The notes under the pieces were generated by a model that had not been told where the DNA came from, searched no databases, and worked only from the letters and a program-made list of their open reading frames with translations. The position numbers and the translations under genes are program-made. 64,000 nucleotides of DNA from Mesoterricola silvestris (lineage in GTDB: Bacteria; Acidobacteriota; Holophagae; Holophagales; Holophagaceae): assembly GCF_030295405.1 (NCBI RefSeq), contig NZ_AP027080.1, positions 1,984,001 to 2,048,000 of the forward strand, given 5' to 3'. Shown piece by piece: positions 1-9,472 of the stretch. Position 1 is the first letter of the stretch. The number at the start of each line of letters is the position of its first letter.

Positions 1-1563
1 GAGGTTCACGGGCCGCTGGGGGTTGTTCACCAGGGCGTCCAGGCGGTCCAGGTCCGTGAAGAGCAGGTCGGGCCGCTTGTAGGGCACGAAGCGCCGGGCG
101 AAGCCGATGGTAAGGGCGTCGGGGTCCAGGGGGGCGGGGTCCAGGGGCGGCAGGCCCTGGCGGGCGCGCATGGCGGTCTGGCGCTCCCGCACGAGCTTGA
201 GCATGCGGCCCTTGAGGACCTTCTTGATCTCCCAGATCTCGGCGGGGTCGATGGCGGCGATCTTGGTCCACAGATCGGGACGCACGATGCCCTCCATCCA
301 GTTCACGCCCAGGTGGGTGGTCATGAGGGTGTTGAGCTCCGAGGAGAGCCAGGAGGGCACGTGCACGCCGTTGGTGATGTGCCCGATGGGCACGTCGTGC
401 TCGCTGCGGGTGGGCCACAGGTGCTGCCACATGGACCGGGCGACCTTGCCGTGCAGGGCCGAGACGCCGTTGGCGCGCCGGCAGTGCTTCAGGGCCAGCA
501 CCGTGGGGAGGAAGGCGGAACCCAGGTCCCCGGGGTTGGTGCGGCCCAGGCCCAGCACGTCGTGCAGGGGAAGCCGGAGCCCCTCGGCCAGGGCCCGCAG
601 GTGCTCCTCGGCGAGATCGGCGGGGAACTTGTCGTGGCCGGCCTCCACGGGGGTGTGGGTGGTGAACACCGTGCCCGAGGCCGCCTCGGCGATGGCCGCC
701 CAGGGCTCCATGCCGTCCTGCTGCACCCGGTGCCGGGCCCATTCCAGGATGGCGAAGGCCGAGTGGCCCTCGTTGAGGTGGATGACGCTGGGGGTGATGC
801 CCAGGGCCCGCAGGGCCCGGGACCCGCCCACGCCCAGGAGGAGCTCCTGCTGGATGCGCATGCGGTTGTCGCCGCCGTAGAGGTTGGCGGCCAGGGCCTT
901 GTCCTCCTCGCTGTTGGCGTCGTCCCGGGTGTCCAGCAGGATGAGGCGGATGCGGCCCACGTGGCATTCCAGGACCTTGGCCCACACCAGGCGCCCCGGG
1001 AGCTCCACGCTCACCCGCGCGGGCTTGCCGTCGGCGCCGATGGCGGGATACACGGGCAGGTCGTCCAGTTCGAAGGGCTCGCTCACGTCCTGCTGCCAGA
1101 AGGAGGCGTCCAGCAGCTGGGTGGTGTAGCCCCGGTGGTACATGAGGCCCACGCCCACCAGGGGCACGCCCAGGTTGCTGGCGCCCTTGAGGTGGTCGCC
1201 GGCGAGGATGCCCAGGCCGCCGGAGTAGATGGGCAGGGACTCGTGGATGCCGAACTCGGCGCAGAAGTAGGCCACGGGCCGGGACTGGAGGCTGCCGGCG
1301 TGGATCATGCCCCAGGTGGTCAGGGGGTTCAGGTACTCGTTGAGCTGGCGCAGGGCGCGGTCCGTGCGGGTGGCGATATCCACTTCGTCGGCGCGCTTCT
1401 CCAGCAGGGCCGGGGTGATCTCCTTGAGCACCCGCACGGGGTTGCGGTGGGCCTTGTGGTAGATGTCCAGGTCCAGGTCCCGGAAGATGGCGCGCACTTC
1501 GGGGCGCCAGGTCCACCAGAGGTTGCGGGTGAGCTTCTGGAGCTTCTGTTGGAGCGTATCCAT
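1..1563 (-). CDS. glgP: Alpha-glucan (glycogen/maltodextrin) phosphorylase, partial at left edge
   Basis: Releases glucose-1-phosphate from alpha-1,4-glucans in the cytoplasm. The 521 visible codons begin with the DUF3417 N-terminal region typical of the short bacterial alpha-glucan phosphorylases (Trp-rich start LWWTWRPEV near residue 15), followed by CAEFGIHESLP and the SGGLGILAGDH loop near residues 100-120 and HLNEGHSAF near 280. The C-terminal half with the PLP lysine lies outside the window. The ATG at 1563 follows an AGAAAGG stretch and lies 44 nt behind the glgB stop, so it is the last visible gene of a minus-strand glycogen operon with glgB and the debranching enzyme. Family assignment is firm; the preferred substrate (glycogen or maltodextrin) cannot be told. 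Confidence 0.93.
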   Translation of the reverse strand, partial: MDTLQQKLQKLTRNLWWTWRPEVRAIFRDLDLDIYHKAHRNPVRVLKEITPALLEKRADEVDIATRTDRALRQLNEYLNPLTTWGMIHAGSLQSRPVAYFCAEFGIHESLPIYSGGLGILAGDHLKGASNLGVPLVGVGLMYHRGYTTQLLDASFWQQDVSEPFELDDLPVYPAIGADGKPARVSVELPGRLVWAKVLECHVGRIRLILLDTRDDANSEEDKALAANLYGGDNRMRIQQELLLGVGGSRALRALGITPSVIHLNEGHSAFAILEWARHRVQQDGMEPWAAIAEAASGTVFTTHTPVEAGHDKFPADLAEEHLRALAEGLRLPLHDVLGLGRTNPGDLGSAFLPTVLALKHCRRANGVSALHGKVARSMWQHLWPTRSEHDVPIGHITNGVHVPSWLSSELNTLMTTHLGVNWMEGIVRPDLWTKIAAIDPAEIWEIKKVLKGRMLKLVRERQTAMRARQGLPPLDPAPLDPDALTIGFARRFVPYKRPDLLFTDLDRLDALVNNPQRPVNL

Positions 1564-1607
1564 GTCATCAAGCCTTTCTGGGGGGGCCCGTTGAGGAAAG
1601 CACTATC

Positions 1608-3794
1608 TTAGCCCAGTCGGAGCACCACCACCCCGAGGGGGGGCAGGGTGAGCTCCAGGGACTGGGGAAAGCCGTGCGCTGGAAGGGGTTTCGACGCCAC
1701 GGCGCCGCCGTTGCCGAAGTTCTGGCCCCCGTAAAGCGAGGCATCGGAATTGAGCACCTCCAGGTACGTCCCCGGGGCCGGCACGCCCACGCGGTACCCG
1801 TGGTGGGGCATGGCCGTGAAGTTCAACACCGCCACGGCGAAGGAGCCGTCGCCGGCCCGGCGGATGAGGGCGAGGATGCTGTTCTTCCGGTCCTCGCAGT
1901 CGATCCACTGGAAGCCGCCGGGCGCGCAGTCCCGTTCGTGGAGGGCCGGGAGGCCCCGGTACAGGGTGTTGAGGTCCCGCACCAGGCGCTGGACGCCCTG
2001 GTGCTCCTGGAACTGCAGCAGGCCCCAGTCCAGGGCCTTGTTGTGGTCCCATTCGTGGTCCTGGCCGAACTCGCCGCCCATGAACAGGAGCTTCTTGCCG
2101 GGGTGCAGGAACTGGTAGGCGAAGAGCAGGCGCAGGTTGGCGAACTGCTCCCACCGGGTGCCCGGCATGCGCCAGAGCAGGGACTTCTTGCCGTGGACCA
2201 CCTCGTCGTGGGAGAGGGGCAGCACGAAGTTCTCGGTGTCGTTGTAGAGCATGCTGAAGGTGATCTCGCCGTGGTGGTGCTTGCGGTGGAGCATGTTGCG
2301 GCCCAGGTAGGCCAGGGTGTCGTGCATCCAGCCCATGTTCCACTTGAAGCCGAAGCCCAGGCCCCCCGCGCTGGTGGGCCGCGAGACCATGGGCCAGGCG
2401 GTGGATTCCTCGGCCACGGTGCAGGTGTCGGGGAAGTGGGCGTAGACCGTCTCGTTGAGCCGGCGCAGGAAGGCCACGGCCTCCAGGTTCTCCCGGCCCC
2501 CGTAGCGGTTGGGCACCCACTGGCCCTGGGCCCGGCTGTAGTCCAGGTAGAGCATGGAGGCCACCGCGTCCACCCGCAGCCCGTCGATGTGGAAGCGGTC
2601 CAGCCAGAACAGGGCGTTGGCGATGAGGAAGTTCTGCACCTCGGTGCGCCCGTAGTTGTAGATGAGGGTGCCCCAGTCCATGTGGCGGCCCTTGCGGGGG
2701 TCGGCGTGCTCGTAGAGGTGGGTGCCGTCGAATTCGCCCAGGCCGTGGGCGTCGCCGGGGAAGTGCGCCGGGACCCAGTCCAGCAGGACCCCCAGCCCCG
2801 CCTGGTGGCAGCGGTCCACGAAGGCCTGGAAGTCCAGGGGGGACCCGTAGCGGCAGGTGGGGGCGAACATGCCCAGGGGCTGGTAGCCCCAGGAGGCGTA
2901 GAAGGGGTGTTCGCTCACGGGCAGGAGCTGCACGTGGGTGAAGCCCATCTCCCTGGCGTACGGGATGAGGGCGTCGGCCAGCTCCCGGTAGCCCATGAAC
3001 CCGCCGTCCTCCCGGCGGCGCCAGGAGCCCAGGTGCACCTCGTAGATGCTCATGGGGGCGTCGAAGCGGTTGGTTTTCCAGCGCCCGGCCATGTAGTCCC
3101 CGTCCCGCCATTCGTGGCCGCGGGGGTCGTGCACCACCGAGGCGGTGCCGGGGGCGTGCTCGCACTGGAAGGCGAAGGGGTCGGCCTTGAGGGGCAGCAC
3201 CTTGCCCGCGCCGCTCTTGATCTCGAACTTGTAGAGGTCCCCCGGGGCCAGGCCGGGGATGAAGAGCTCCCACACGCCCGACGACGCGAAGGGCCGCATG
3301 ATGTGCCGGCGCCCGTCCCAGTTGTTGAAGGTGCCCACGACGCTCACGCGCCGGGCGTTGGGGGCCCACACCGCGAAGTCCACGCCGGGCACGCCGTCCC
3401 GCTCCGAGGGGTGCGCGCCCAGCTTCTCGTAGAGGCGCAGGTGGGTGCCCTCGGCCATGAGGTAGACGTCCAGGTCCCCCAGGGCGGCGCTGAAGCGGTA
3501 GGGGTCCTCCATCTCCATGGGGTCCGGCCCCCAGCCGTGGACGCGGAAGTGGTAGGGGAACCACTTGCGCAGCCGGGGCAGCACCGTCTCGAAGATCCCC
3601 TCGGGGTGGGCCATGGCCAGCTCGGCCACCACCTCCCCGGTGGCCTCCTTCACCAGTTCCACCCGCGTGGCCCGGGGCGCGAAGACCCGCGCCTCCAGGC
3701 CCGATCCGGGCAGGGGATGGAGGCCGAAGACGTAGGCGGGGTTCGAGCAGTCCCCGTTCAGGAAGGCTTCGGCGTCGAATGCGGGATCAGCCAT
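1608..3794 (-). CDS. glgB: 1,4-alpha-glucan branching enzyme GlgB
   Basis: Creates alpha-1,6 branches in glycogen. The protein is 728 aa, the same length as the E. coli enzyme, with an N-terminal CBM48-type region (FAVWAPNARRVSVVGTFNNW near residue 145), a GH13 barrel and a C-terminal all-beta domain. GH13 catalytic residues are visible: nucleophile Asp in GLRVDAVASM (about residue 408), acid/base Glu in CTVAEEST (about 458) and Asp in LPLSHDEVVHG (about 528), matching the known spacing of the family. Its ATG overlaps the end of the upstream debranching gene by 8 nt and has GAGG just upstream, so the two are translationally coupled. Glycogen synthase and ADP-glucose pyrophosphorylase are not in this window. 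Confidence 0.97.
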   Translation of the reverse strand: MADPAFDAEAFLNGDCSNPAYVFGLHPLPGSGLEARVFAPRATRVELVKEATGEVVAELAMAHPEGIFETVLPRLRKWFPYHFRVHGWGPDPMEMEDPYRFSAALGDLDVYLMAEGTHLRLYEKLGAHPSERDGVPGVDFAVWAPNARRVSVVGTFNNWDGRRHIMRPFASSGVWELFIPGLAPGDLYKFEIKSGAGKVLPLKADPFAFQCEHAPGTASVVHDPRGHEWRDGDYMAGRWKTNRFDAPMSIYEVHLGSWRRREDGGFMGYRELADALIPYAREMGFTHVQLLPVSEHPFYASWGYQPLGMFAPTCRYGSPLDFQAFVDRCHQAGLGVLLDWVPAHFPGDAHGLGEFDGTHLYEHADPRKGRHMDWGTLIYNYGRTEVQNFLIANALFWLDRFHIDGLRVDAVASMLYLDYSRAQGQWVPNRYGGRENLEAVAFLRRLNETVYAHFPDTCTVAEESTAWPMVSRPTSAGGLGFGFKWNMGWMHDTLAYLGRNMLHRKHHHGEITFSMLYNDTENFVLPLSHDEVVHGKKSLLWRMPGTRWEQFANLRLLFAYQFLHPGKKLLFMGGEFGQDHEWDHNKALDWGLLQFQEHQGVQRLVRDLNTLYRGLPALHERDCAPGGFQWIDCEDRKNSILALIRRAGDGSFAVAVLNFTAMPHHGYRVGVPAPGTYLEVLNSDASLYGGQNFGNGGAVASKPLPAHGFPQSLELTLPPLGVVVLRLG

Positions 3795-6700
3795 GGGTTT
3801 TCCTCGGGGGGGTCGCGTCCAGTGTAAGCCAAACCCGGAGGGCCTCGGTGGCGCTCCAGGCCTGGGCGTCGCAGCCCCTCGGGGCGTGGGGGGCGTCCCC
3901 GTCCAGGATCTCGGGGAGCTGGCCCAGGCACCCGGAGGCCAGCAGCGCGTCCAGGGAGCCCAGGATGGCCCGGGCGGCCTCCACGGCCTGGGGCTGGCGG
4001 CCGTAGGCCAGGGCCAGGGCCTCGCAGAAGGTGGGCAGGAGCCAGACCCAGGCGGTGCCGTTGTGGTAGGCGGGCTTGCGCCGGGTGTCCTCGTCGCCCT
4101 CGTAGCGGCCCCAGTAGGGGTGCATGGGATCGTTGAGGAGGCCGGAGGGGCCGGTGATGGGCAGGGGCGAAAGCACCGGCAGGGGCGCCAGGGTGCGCAG
4201 GCCCCCGGGCACCAGGAGGTGCCGGGCGCAGGCCCCCACGGCCCGCCGGGCCCGGTCCCCCTCCACCAGGCCCAGGCTCACCAGGAAGAGCTGGTTGGGC
4301 CGCAGGTGGCCGTCGCCCCGGGCCAGGGCGGCGGGGACGCCCTCCCCGGCCTCCAGGTGGTCGTGGAAGTGGCCCAGCTCCTCGTCCCAGAAGAGGTCCA
4401 GGGAGGCCGTGGCCCGGGCCTCGAGCTCCGCCCAGGCGGGGCCCAGCCGGCGCAGGAGGCGGATCCACAGGGCCTGGATCTCCACTGGGTAGCCCTGGCG
4501 GGGGGTGCCGGCGGGGTAGTTGGTGTCCATCCAGGTGAAGTGGGAGGGGCTCCACACCAGGCCGGAATCGGCGTCCACCCGGATGCCGTTGGGGGTGCCG
4601 TCCCGGTAGCCCCGGGCGATGGCCTCCAGCACGGGCAGGAGATCGCCGGCCCCGGTTTCTTCGGCGGCCAGGGCGAACCAGAGCGGCGCGTCCGAGGTGT
4701 CCCGGTCGGCGGTGGAATCCGCCGACAGGGCGTTGGGCAAGGTGCCCCGGTCCTCGAAGGCGGCGAAGGTGCGCAGGATGCCCCGCACCTCCTCCCCCAT
4801 GCCCCCGGCCAGGAGCCCCCGGGCGGCGATGAAGGTGTCCCGGCCCCAGTCCAGGAACCAGGGGTAGCCGGCGATGACGGTGAGGCCTTCGCCCCGGCGG
4901 GCCAGGAAGGCCCGGGAGGCCTCCCACAGCTGGAGCCCGAAGCTGTCCCGGGGCGCGGGGGGGCGGCCCAGGGCCTCGGCGCGCAGTTGGGTGAAGCGGT
5001 GCAGATCGGAGCGGGAGGGTTCGTCCGGGTCGGCGCAGAGGGCGAGGGTGACCGCGCCGGGGCGGTCCAGGGGCAGCTCGAACCAGCCCGGGCTCCAGGC
5101 GTCGCCCTGGGCCGTCATGCCCCGGGAGGCCTCCACCGGGTGCGGGATGCCCAGGCACCATTCGGGCTCCCCGTGCCAGCGGCCCGTGTCCGTCCAGGCC
5201 GCGAGGCGCCGGTCCGGCGCGGGCTGGAAGAGGAAGCCCATGCCCCCCTCCCGGTCCCGGGTGCTGGCGCGGAAGTGGGCGTCGGCGCCGGCGTCGGCCC
5301 GGGTCTCGCCGTGGTAGCCGCGGTCCTCCAGGTCCAGGCGCACGGTGAGCACCACGCGCCCGCCCTCGGGCAGGTCGGCCCCGGCCGGGGGGGGGCCCTC
5401 GGGCCTTCGGAACCGCGCCACCACGGTGTTGCGGTCCGGCAGCATATCCAGGGTCAGTTCCACCTGCACCACCCGGCCGTCGCCGGCGGGCGCCGCGAAC
5501 ACCCAGCGGGCCGGGGGCCCCGGCGCGAAGTGCACGAGGTTCCCGCTGTCCAGGGGGGTGAGGAAGCCGTCGGCGTTCACCCAGGCCCGCAGCCGCTTGG
5601 CCAGCACGTGGCGGTCGCAGGGCACGGTGGGGTGCAGGTTGGCGGCCAGGAGGCAGTCGTACTTGGAGGCCACGGTGCCCAGGTCGGCCCGGAGCCGGGC
5701 CATGCCGCCCCGGCCGTTGGTGAGCAGGCAGGAGCCGTCCTTGGCGTGGCGCTGGAAGGCGGGCTCGGCCGACAGGAGCCGCAGGCGCCCGGGGGGCGGG
5801 GTGCGGGCTTCCTTGAAGCGCTCCAACTGGATCTCCGCGTCCAGGGGCAGGGAGGCCTGGGCCAGGCGGGCCGGGCTCACTGCGGCCATGTGGCCCGAGG
5901 CCGAGGGGACGCTGCGCAGGTGGAGGGGCCCCAGGCCCGGCACGCGCAGGGACACCGCGAAGGGGGCCGCGTCCTCCACCAGGAGCCAGTGCCCGGGGGG
6001 CAGGGGGGTCACCCGGCCCAGGTCCTGCAGGCCCCAGCGGATCACCTGGGGGTAGCCGCCCCGGGCCGCGCGCAGGGCTCCGGCCAGGTCGGCCCGGGCC
6101 GCGGCGGGGTCCAGGTAGGCCAGGGAGGCCAGGAAGGCCGCGGGGTCGGACCCGGCCAGGCCCGCCAGCTCCTCCCAGGGAATGGGGCCCAGGGTCTCGG
6201 CGGGCAGGACCGTGGCCAGGGCCTGGTAGGCCCAGGCGGCCTGGGCCCGGAGGGCGCGGTACGCGGGCCCCTGCAGGCCCCGGGGGGCCCGGGCCGGGGC
6301 CAGGCAGTGGGTGGCGTAGGGGCGCAGGGTGAAGGTGACGGAGCCGCCCGGGTTGGGGCGGGACCGGGGCGGGACCGGGCCCAGCAGGTCGAAGGCGGGC
6401 CGTCCCAGCTCCTCCCAGGCGGGGGCGGTGAGCTGCCATTCCTGGGGTTCCAGGGTGAGGTTGACCAGCACCAGCACCTGGTCCCGGCCGTCCCAGGACA
6501 CCCGGCGCAGGGCCAGCACCGGGGATTCCCCGGAGCTCAGGCGCTCCAGGCGGGCCCCGTCGAAAAAGCAGGGATGGGTGCCGAGCAGGTGATTGAGGGC
6601 CGCCAGTTCCTCCACGAGGTTCTCCGGGGCCCCCCAGGCCATGCCCCGGGCCTGGTGCACCTCGATCTTCTCGGTGGCCAGCCACTCCACGCCCCCGGTG

Positions 6701-8037
6701 AACCCGAAGGCCCCGCTGAGGCTGGCGAGGGCGCACAGGCGGTTGCGGTGCAGGGACCAGTCCGCGCCGCGCCGGGCGAGGCGGTCGTTGTCGTGGGTCT
6801 CGCTGTAGTGCACCAGGGGGCCGATGCTCCCGCCCTGGCGGATGGCGTGGTCCAGGTAGGCCGCCACGTCCCGGGGGGCGTAGTTCTGGAAGAGCTCCGA
6901 ATAGGCCCACTGCATGCCGCCTTCGGTGAGCAGGGTCTCCGTGGCCTCCCAGGACCCGCCCAGCCCCTCCAGCAGGAAGGCCGCGTCCGGGAATTCCTGC
7001 CGCACCCGGGCCACGATGTACTGCCAGGCCGGCAGCGGCACCATGTACCCGGCGTCGCAGCGGAACCCGTCCACGCCCCGCCGGCACCAGGTGAGCAGGG
7101 ATTCCGCCACCACCTCCCACAGGTGGGGCTCGCGGTTGTCCAGTTCCACCAGGTCGCCCCAGGTGACGCCCCAGGCCCCGGGGCTGTGGAAGGTGCCGTC
7201 GGGGTTCCGGTGGAACCACTGGGGGCGGCCTTCCATGAGGCGGGAGCCCCAGCCGGTGTGGTTCACCACGATGTCCAGGAACACGAGCCCCCCCCGCAGG
7301 TGCACGGCGTGGGCCAGCTCCTGGAACTGCTCGACGCCCGTGGTGCGCTCGTCGAATTCCACCAGGGCCGGATCGATGGCGGTGAGGTCCTGCTGGGCGT
7401 AGGGGCTGCCGAAGCGCCCGAAGCGGGCGAAGGTGGTGGGGGTGGGGCCCAGGGGCAGCAGGTGGAGGATGCGGCAGCCCAGGGTCTCCAGGATGTGGGG
7501 GACGCAGGCCGTGAGCTCCCGGAGCTTGCCCGAGGGGGGGATCACGGTGAAGCCGCGCTGGTCCAGGCTGTTGAGCTGCTCGTCCAGCATGGGCTCCCGG
7601 GTGCTGCGGCCGGCGCGGGCGGGCCCGAACATGCGGGTGAAGGCGCAGTAGATGGTGTTGCCCGTGCGCAGGTGGTCGGGGTGGACGGAGATGCCCACGT
7701 CGGCGCCCTCGGGCCAGTGCTGGGCGCCGGCCTCGTCCAGGCAGTAGGCCTTGGCCCGGAAATAGCCCACTTCGGTCAGGGGCAGGTCCAGTTCCCAGAG
7801 CCCGTCCCGCAGCTCCAGGGGGATGTCCCGCCAGGAGGCCCCGGCGAAGGTGCGGGCGCCGCTGGTGACGGCCCCGGACAGGGCGATGACCTCCTGCCGG
7901 GTCTGGGCCCCCCGTGTGAGGTTGGTGCGCAGGAAGGCCCGGCCTTCGCCCTGGAGCGTGAAGCGCACCCGGTCGCCCACATGGCGCACGATGCGGCTTC
8001 CGGGGGCGGGGGTCATGGCGGGCGGGGTCAAGGGCAC
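3787..8037 (-). CDS. Bifunctional glycogen debranching enzyme (GH13 glucanotransferase + GH133 amylo-1,6-glucosidase)
   Basis: A 1,416-aa protein with two catalytic halves, an architecture best known from eukaryotic glycogen debranching enzyme; many bacterial homologues carry only the glucosidase half. An N-terminal beta domain is followed by a GH13-like barrel: DIVVNHTGWG near residue 257, nucleophile Asp in GFRCDAGY near 329, acid/base Glu in AFLLEGLGG near 355 and ETHDNDR near 416. The C-terminal GDE_C (GH133) domain shows WGRDTFIAARGL near 1066, WMDTNYPAG near 1169, AYHNGTAWVW near 1325 and AWSATEALRV near the end. It would move maltosyl units and hydrolyse the 1,6 stub, feeding linear chains to the downstream phosphorylase. 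The start is uncertain: GTG at 8037 or ATG at 8016, neither with a good ribosome site. Confidence 0.9.
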   Translation of the reverse strand: MPLTPPAMTPAPGSRIVRHVGDRVRFTLQGEGRAFLRTNLTRGAQTRQEVIALSGAVTSGARTFAGASWRDIPLELRDGLWELDLPLTEVGYFRAKAYCLDEAGAQHWPEGADVGISVHPDHLRTGNTIYCAFTRMFGPARAGRSTREPMLDEQLNSLDQRGFTVIPPSGKLRELTACVPHILETLGCRILHLLPLGPTPTTFARFGRFGSPYAQQDLTAIDPALVEFDERTTGVEQFQELAHAVHLRGGLVFLDIVVNHTGWGSRLMEGRPQWFHRNPDGTFHSPGAWGVTWGDLVELDNREPHLWEVVAESLLTWCRRGVDGFRCDAGYMVPLPAWQYIVARVRQEFPDAAFLLEGLGGSWEATETLLTEGGMQWAYSELFQNYAPRDVAAYLDHAIRQGGSIGPLVHYSETHDNDRLARRGADWSLHRNRLCALASLSGAFGFTGGVEWLATEKIEVHQARGMAWGAPENLVEELAALNHLLGTHPCFFDGARLERLSSGESPVLALRRVSWDGRDQVLVLVNLTLEPQEWQLTAPAWEELGRPAFDLLGPVPPRSRPNPGGSVTFTLRPYATHCLAPARAPRGLQGPAYRALRAQAAWAYQALATVLPAETLGPIPWEELAGLAGSDPAAFLASLAYLDPAAARADLAGALRAARGGYPQVIRWGLQDLGRVTPLPPGHWLLVEDAAPFAVSLRVPGLGPLHLRSVPSASGHMAAVSPARLAQASLPLDAEIQLERFKEARTPPPGRLRLLSAEPAFQRHAKDGSCLLTNGRGGMARLRADLGTVASKYDCLLAANLHPTVPCDRHVLAKRLRAWVNADGFLTPLDSGNLVHFAPGPPARWVFAAPAGDGRVVQVELTLDMLPDRNTVVARFRRPEGPPPAGADLPEGGRVVLTVRLDLEDRGYHGETRADAGADAHFRASTRDREGGMGFLFQPAPDRRLAAWTDTGRWHGEPEWCLGIPHPVEASRGMTAQGDAWSPGWFELPLDRPGAVTLALCADPDEPSRSDLHRFTQLRAEALGRPPAPRDSFGLQLWEASRAFLARRGEGLTVIAGYPWFLDWGRDTFIAARGLLAGGMGEEVRGILRTFAAFEDRGTLPNALSADSTADRDTSDAPLWFALAAEETGAGDLLPVLEAIARGYRDGTPNGIRVDADSGLVWSPSHFTWMDTNYPAGTPRQGYPVEIQALWIRLLRRLGPAWAELEARATASLDLFWDEELGHFHDHLEAGEGVPAALARGDGHLRPNQLFLVSLGLVEGDRARRAVGACARHLLVPGGLRTLAPLPVLSPLPITGPSGLLNDPMHPYWGRYEGDEDTRRKPAYHNGTAWVWLLPTFCEALALAYGRQPQAVEAARAILGSLDALLASGCLGQLPEILDGDAPHAPRGCDAQAWSATEALRVWLTLDATPPRKTHG

Positions 8038-8049
8038 CTCGGGAGGGGG

Positions 8050-9384
8050 TCAGGCTTTCGTATCGGAAGGGGGGAGCCGGAAGGTGAAGGTGGCGCCGTG
8101 GCCCAGCTCGCTCGCCACGTCCACCTCCCCGCCCATGAGCACCGCCAGGTGCTTGACGATGGAGAGCCCCAGGCCCGTGCCCGGCACGGCCCGGGTGGCC
8201 GGGGCCCGGAAGAAGCGCTCGAAGACCCGGGGCAGGTCCTGGCCGCCGATGCCCGGGCCCTGGTCCGCCACGGCGAAGGCCAGGACCTCGCCCTCCAGGC
8301 GGGCCTCCACACGCACCTCCGAATCCGGGGGGCCGAACTTCACGGCGTTGGACACCAGGTTCTCCAGGAGCTGGCCCAGGCGCATGGGGTCGGCCCGGAA
8401 GGCGTGGTCCCGCACGGCGGGGTCCACCTCCGCGCGGATGCGCACATTGCGGGCCCGGCCCAGGGGCTCGACGCTCTCCATGAATTCCGCCATGAAGGGC
8501 CCCGCCGTCAGGGGCCTGGGATCCAGGCGCAGGGCGCCGGTCTCGATGCGGCTCAGTTCGGAGATGTCGTCCAGGAGCATGACCATGCGGTCGAGGCTGC
8601 GCAGGATGATCTTGAGGCTGGTCTCCCCCTCCGCCAGCACCAGGCCCCCGTCCTGGAGGTTCTCCACCGCCACGCGGATGCCCGTCACCGGGGTCTTCAG
8701 CTCGTGGCTGGCGTTGGAGATGAACTTCTGCCGGGTGGTCTCCAGGGCCTCGAAGTGGGTGATGTCGTCCAGGGTCACCAGCACCCAGGTGCCCTCCTCC
8801 CCCGGGGCGGGGAAGGGCACGGCCCGCAGACGGATGGTGCGGGGGTTGCGCTTGAGGGTCCATTCCCGGAAGGCGCCGCCGTAGGCATCCTGGAGATTGC
8901 GAAGGCTCTCGGGCTCCCGGAAGGCCGACACCAGGGATTCCCCCTCCCCCAGGTGGCTGGAGGCGCCCAGGATGGTGCGGGCCTTGGGGTTGAAGAGCCG
9001 GATCTGCCGGTCCAGGCCCAGGAGCACGATGCCGGTGCGCAGGTTGGCAAGGATCTGGCGCCGCACCTGGTCCTCGGCCTCCACCTCCGTGGCCAGGCGG
9101 TGGTTCTCGGCCTCCAGGGCCGCCCAGGCCCGGGGCAGGGCCCGGTACACCTCGTCCCCCTTCTCCGGCACGGGGAGGACCGCCAGGAGCCGCGCCATGC
9201 TCTCCCGGTGGCGCCGCATGGCGAGGGCCAGGGAGACCCCGCCGGCCGCGGCCGCCAGGAAGCCCGCCACCCGCAGCACCGGTTCGATATCGCTGGCCAT
9301 GAGCGCGCCCCCCGCCAGGGCCGCGGCCCAGGGCAGAAGGGGCAAGGTCATCCGCTGCGCGAGATCCGGATGAGCGTGGGTCAT
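8050..9384 (-). CDS. PhoR-like sensor histidine kinase
   Basis: A membrane sensor kinase of about 444 aa. Two hydrophobic segments lie in the first 60 residues, then a PAS-like region, HisKA (SHELKTPVTGI, phospho-His near residue 224), an N-box (ENLVSNAVKF), G1 (DQGPGIG) and G2 (GTGLGLSIVKHL). The ATG at 9384 is preferred over the one at 9408 because AAGGAG sits 10 nt before it. The gene ends 12 nt before the debranching-enzyme frame, so it appears to head the glycogen operon. No response regulator is adjacent, so the kinase is an orphan here. Its organisation most resembles PhoR, but the signal is unknown. Confidence 0.88.
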   Translation of the reverse strand: MTHAHPDLAQRMTLPLLPWAAALAGGALMASDIEPVLRVAGFLAAAAGGVSLALAMRRHRESMARLLAVLPVPEKGDEVYRALPRAWAALEAENHRLATEVEAEDQVRRQILANLRTGIVLLGLDRQIRLFNPKARTILGASSHLGEGESLVSAFREPESLRNLQDAYGGAFREWTLKRNPRTIRLRAVPFPAPGEEGTWVLVTLDDITHFEALETTRQKFISNASHELKTPVTGIRVAVENLQDGGLVLAEGETSLKIILRSLDRMVMLLDDISELSRIETGALRLDPRPLTAGPFMAEFMESVEPLGRARNVRIRAEVDPAVRDHAFRADPMRLGQLLENLVSNAVKFGPPDSEVRVEARLEGEVLAFAVADQGPGIGGQDLPRVFERFFRAPATRAVPGTGLGLSIVKHLAVLMGGEVDVASELGHGATFTFRLPPSDTKA

Positions 9385-9472
9385 GGTCGATGGGCTCCTT
9401 GGGTCCATTGTCCCGGCTAATCCCTCTGACAGATAGGGTTCTCCAACACTGAGGCACTATATGCAGAATTGA

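Noticed and set aside
3758-9457. A 1,899-codon open frame on the minus strand and similar very long frames on both strands across the window
   Set aside because: They are composition artefacts of GC-rich coding sequence: low-complexity Gly/Pro/Arg/Ala translations, no domains, and they overlap well-supported genes in another frame.
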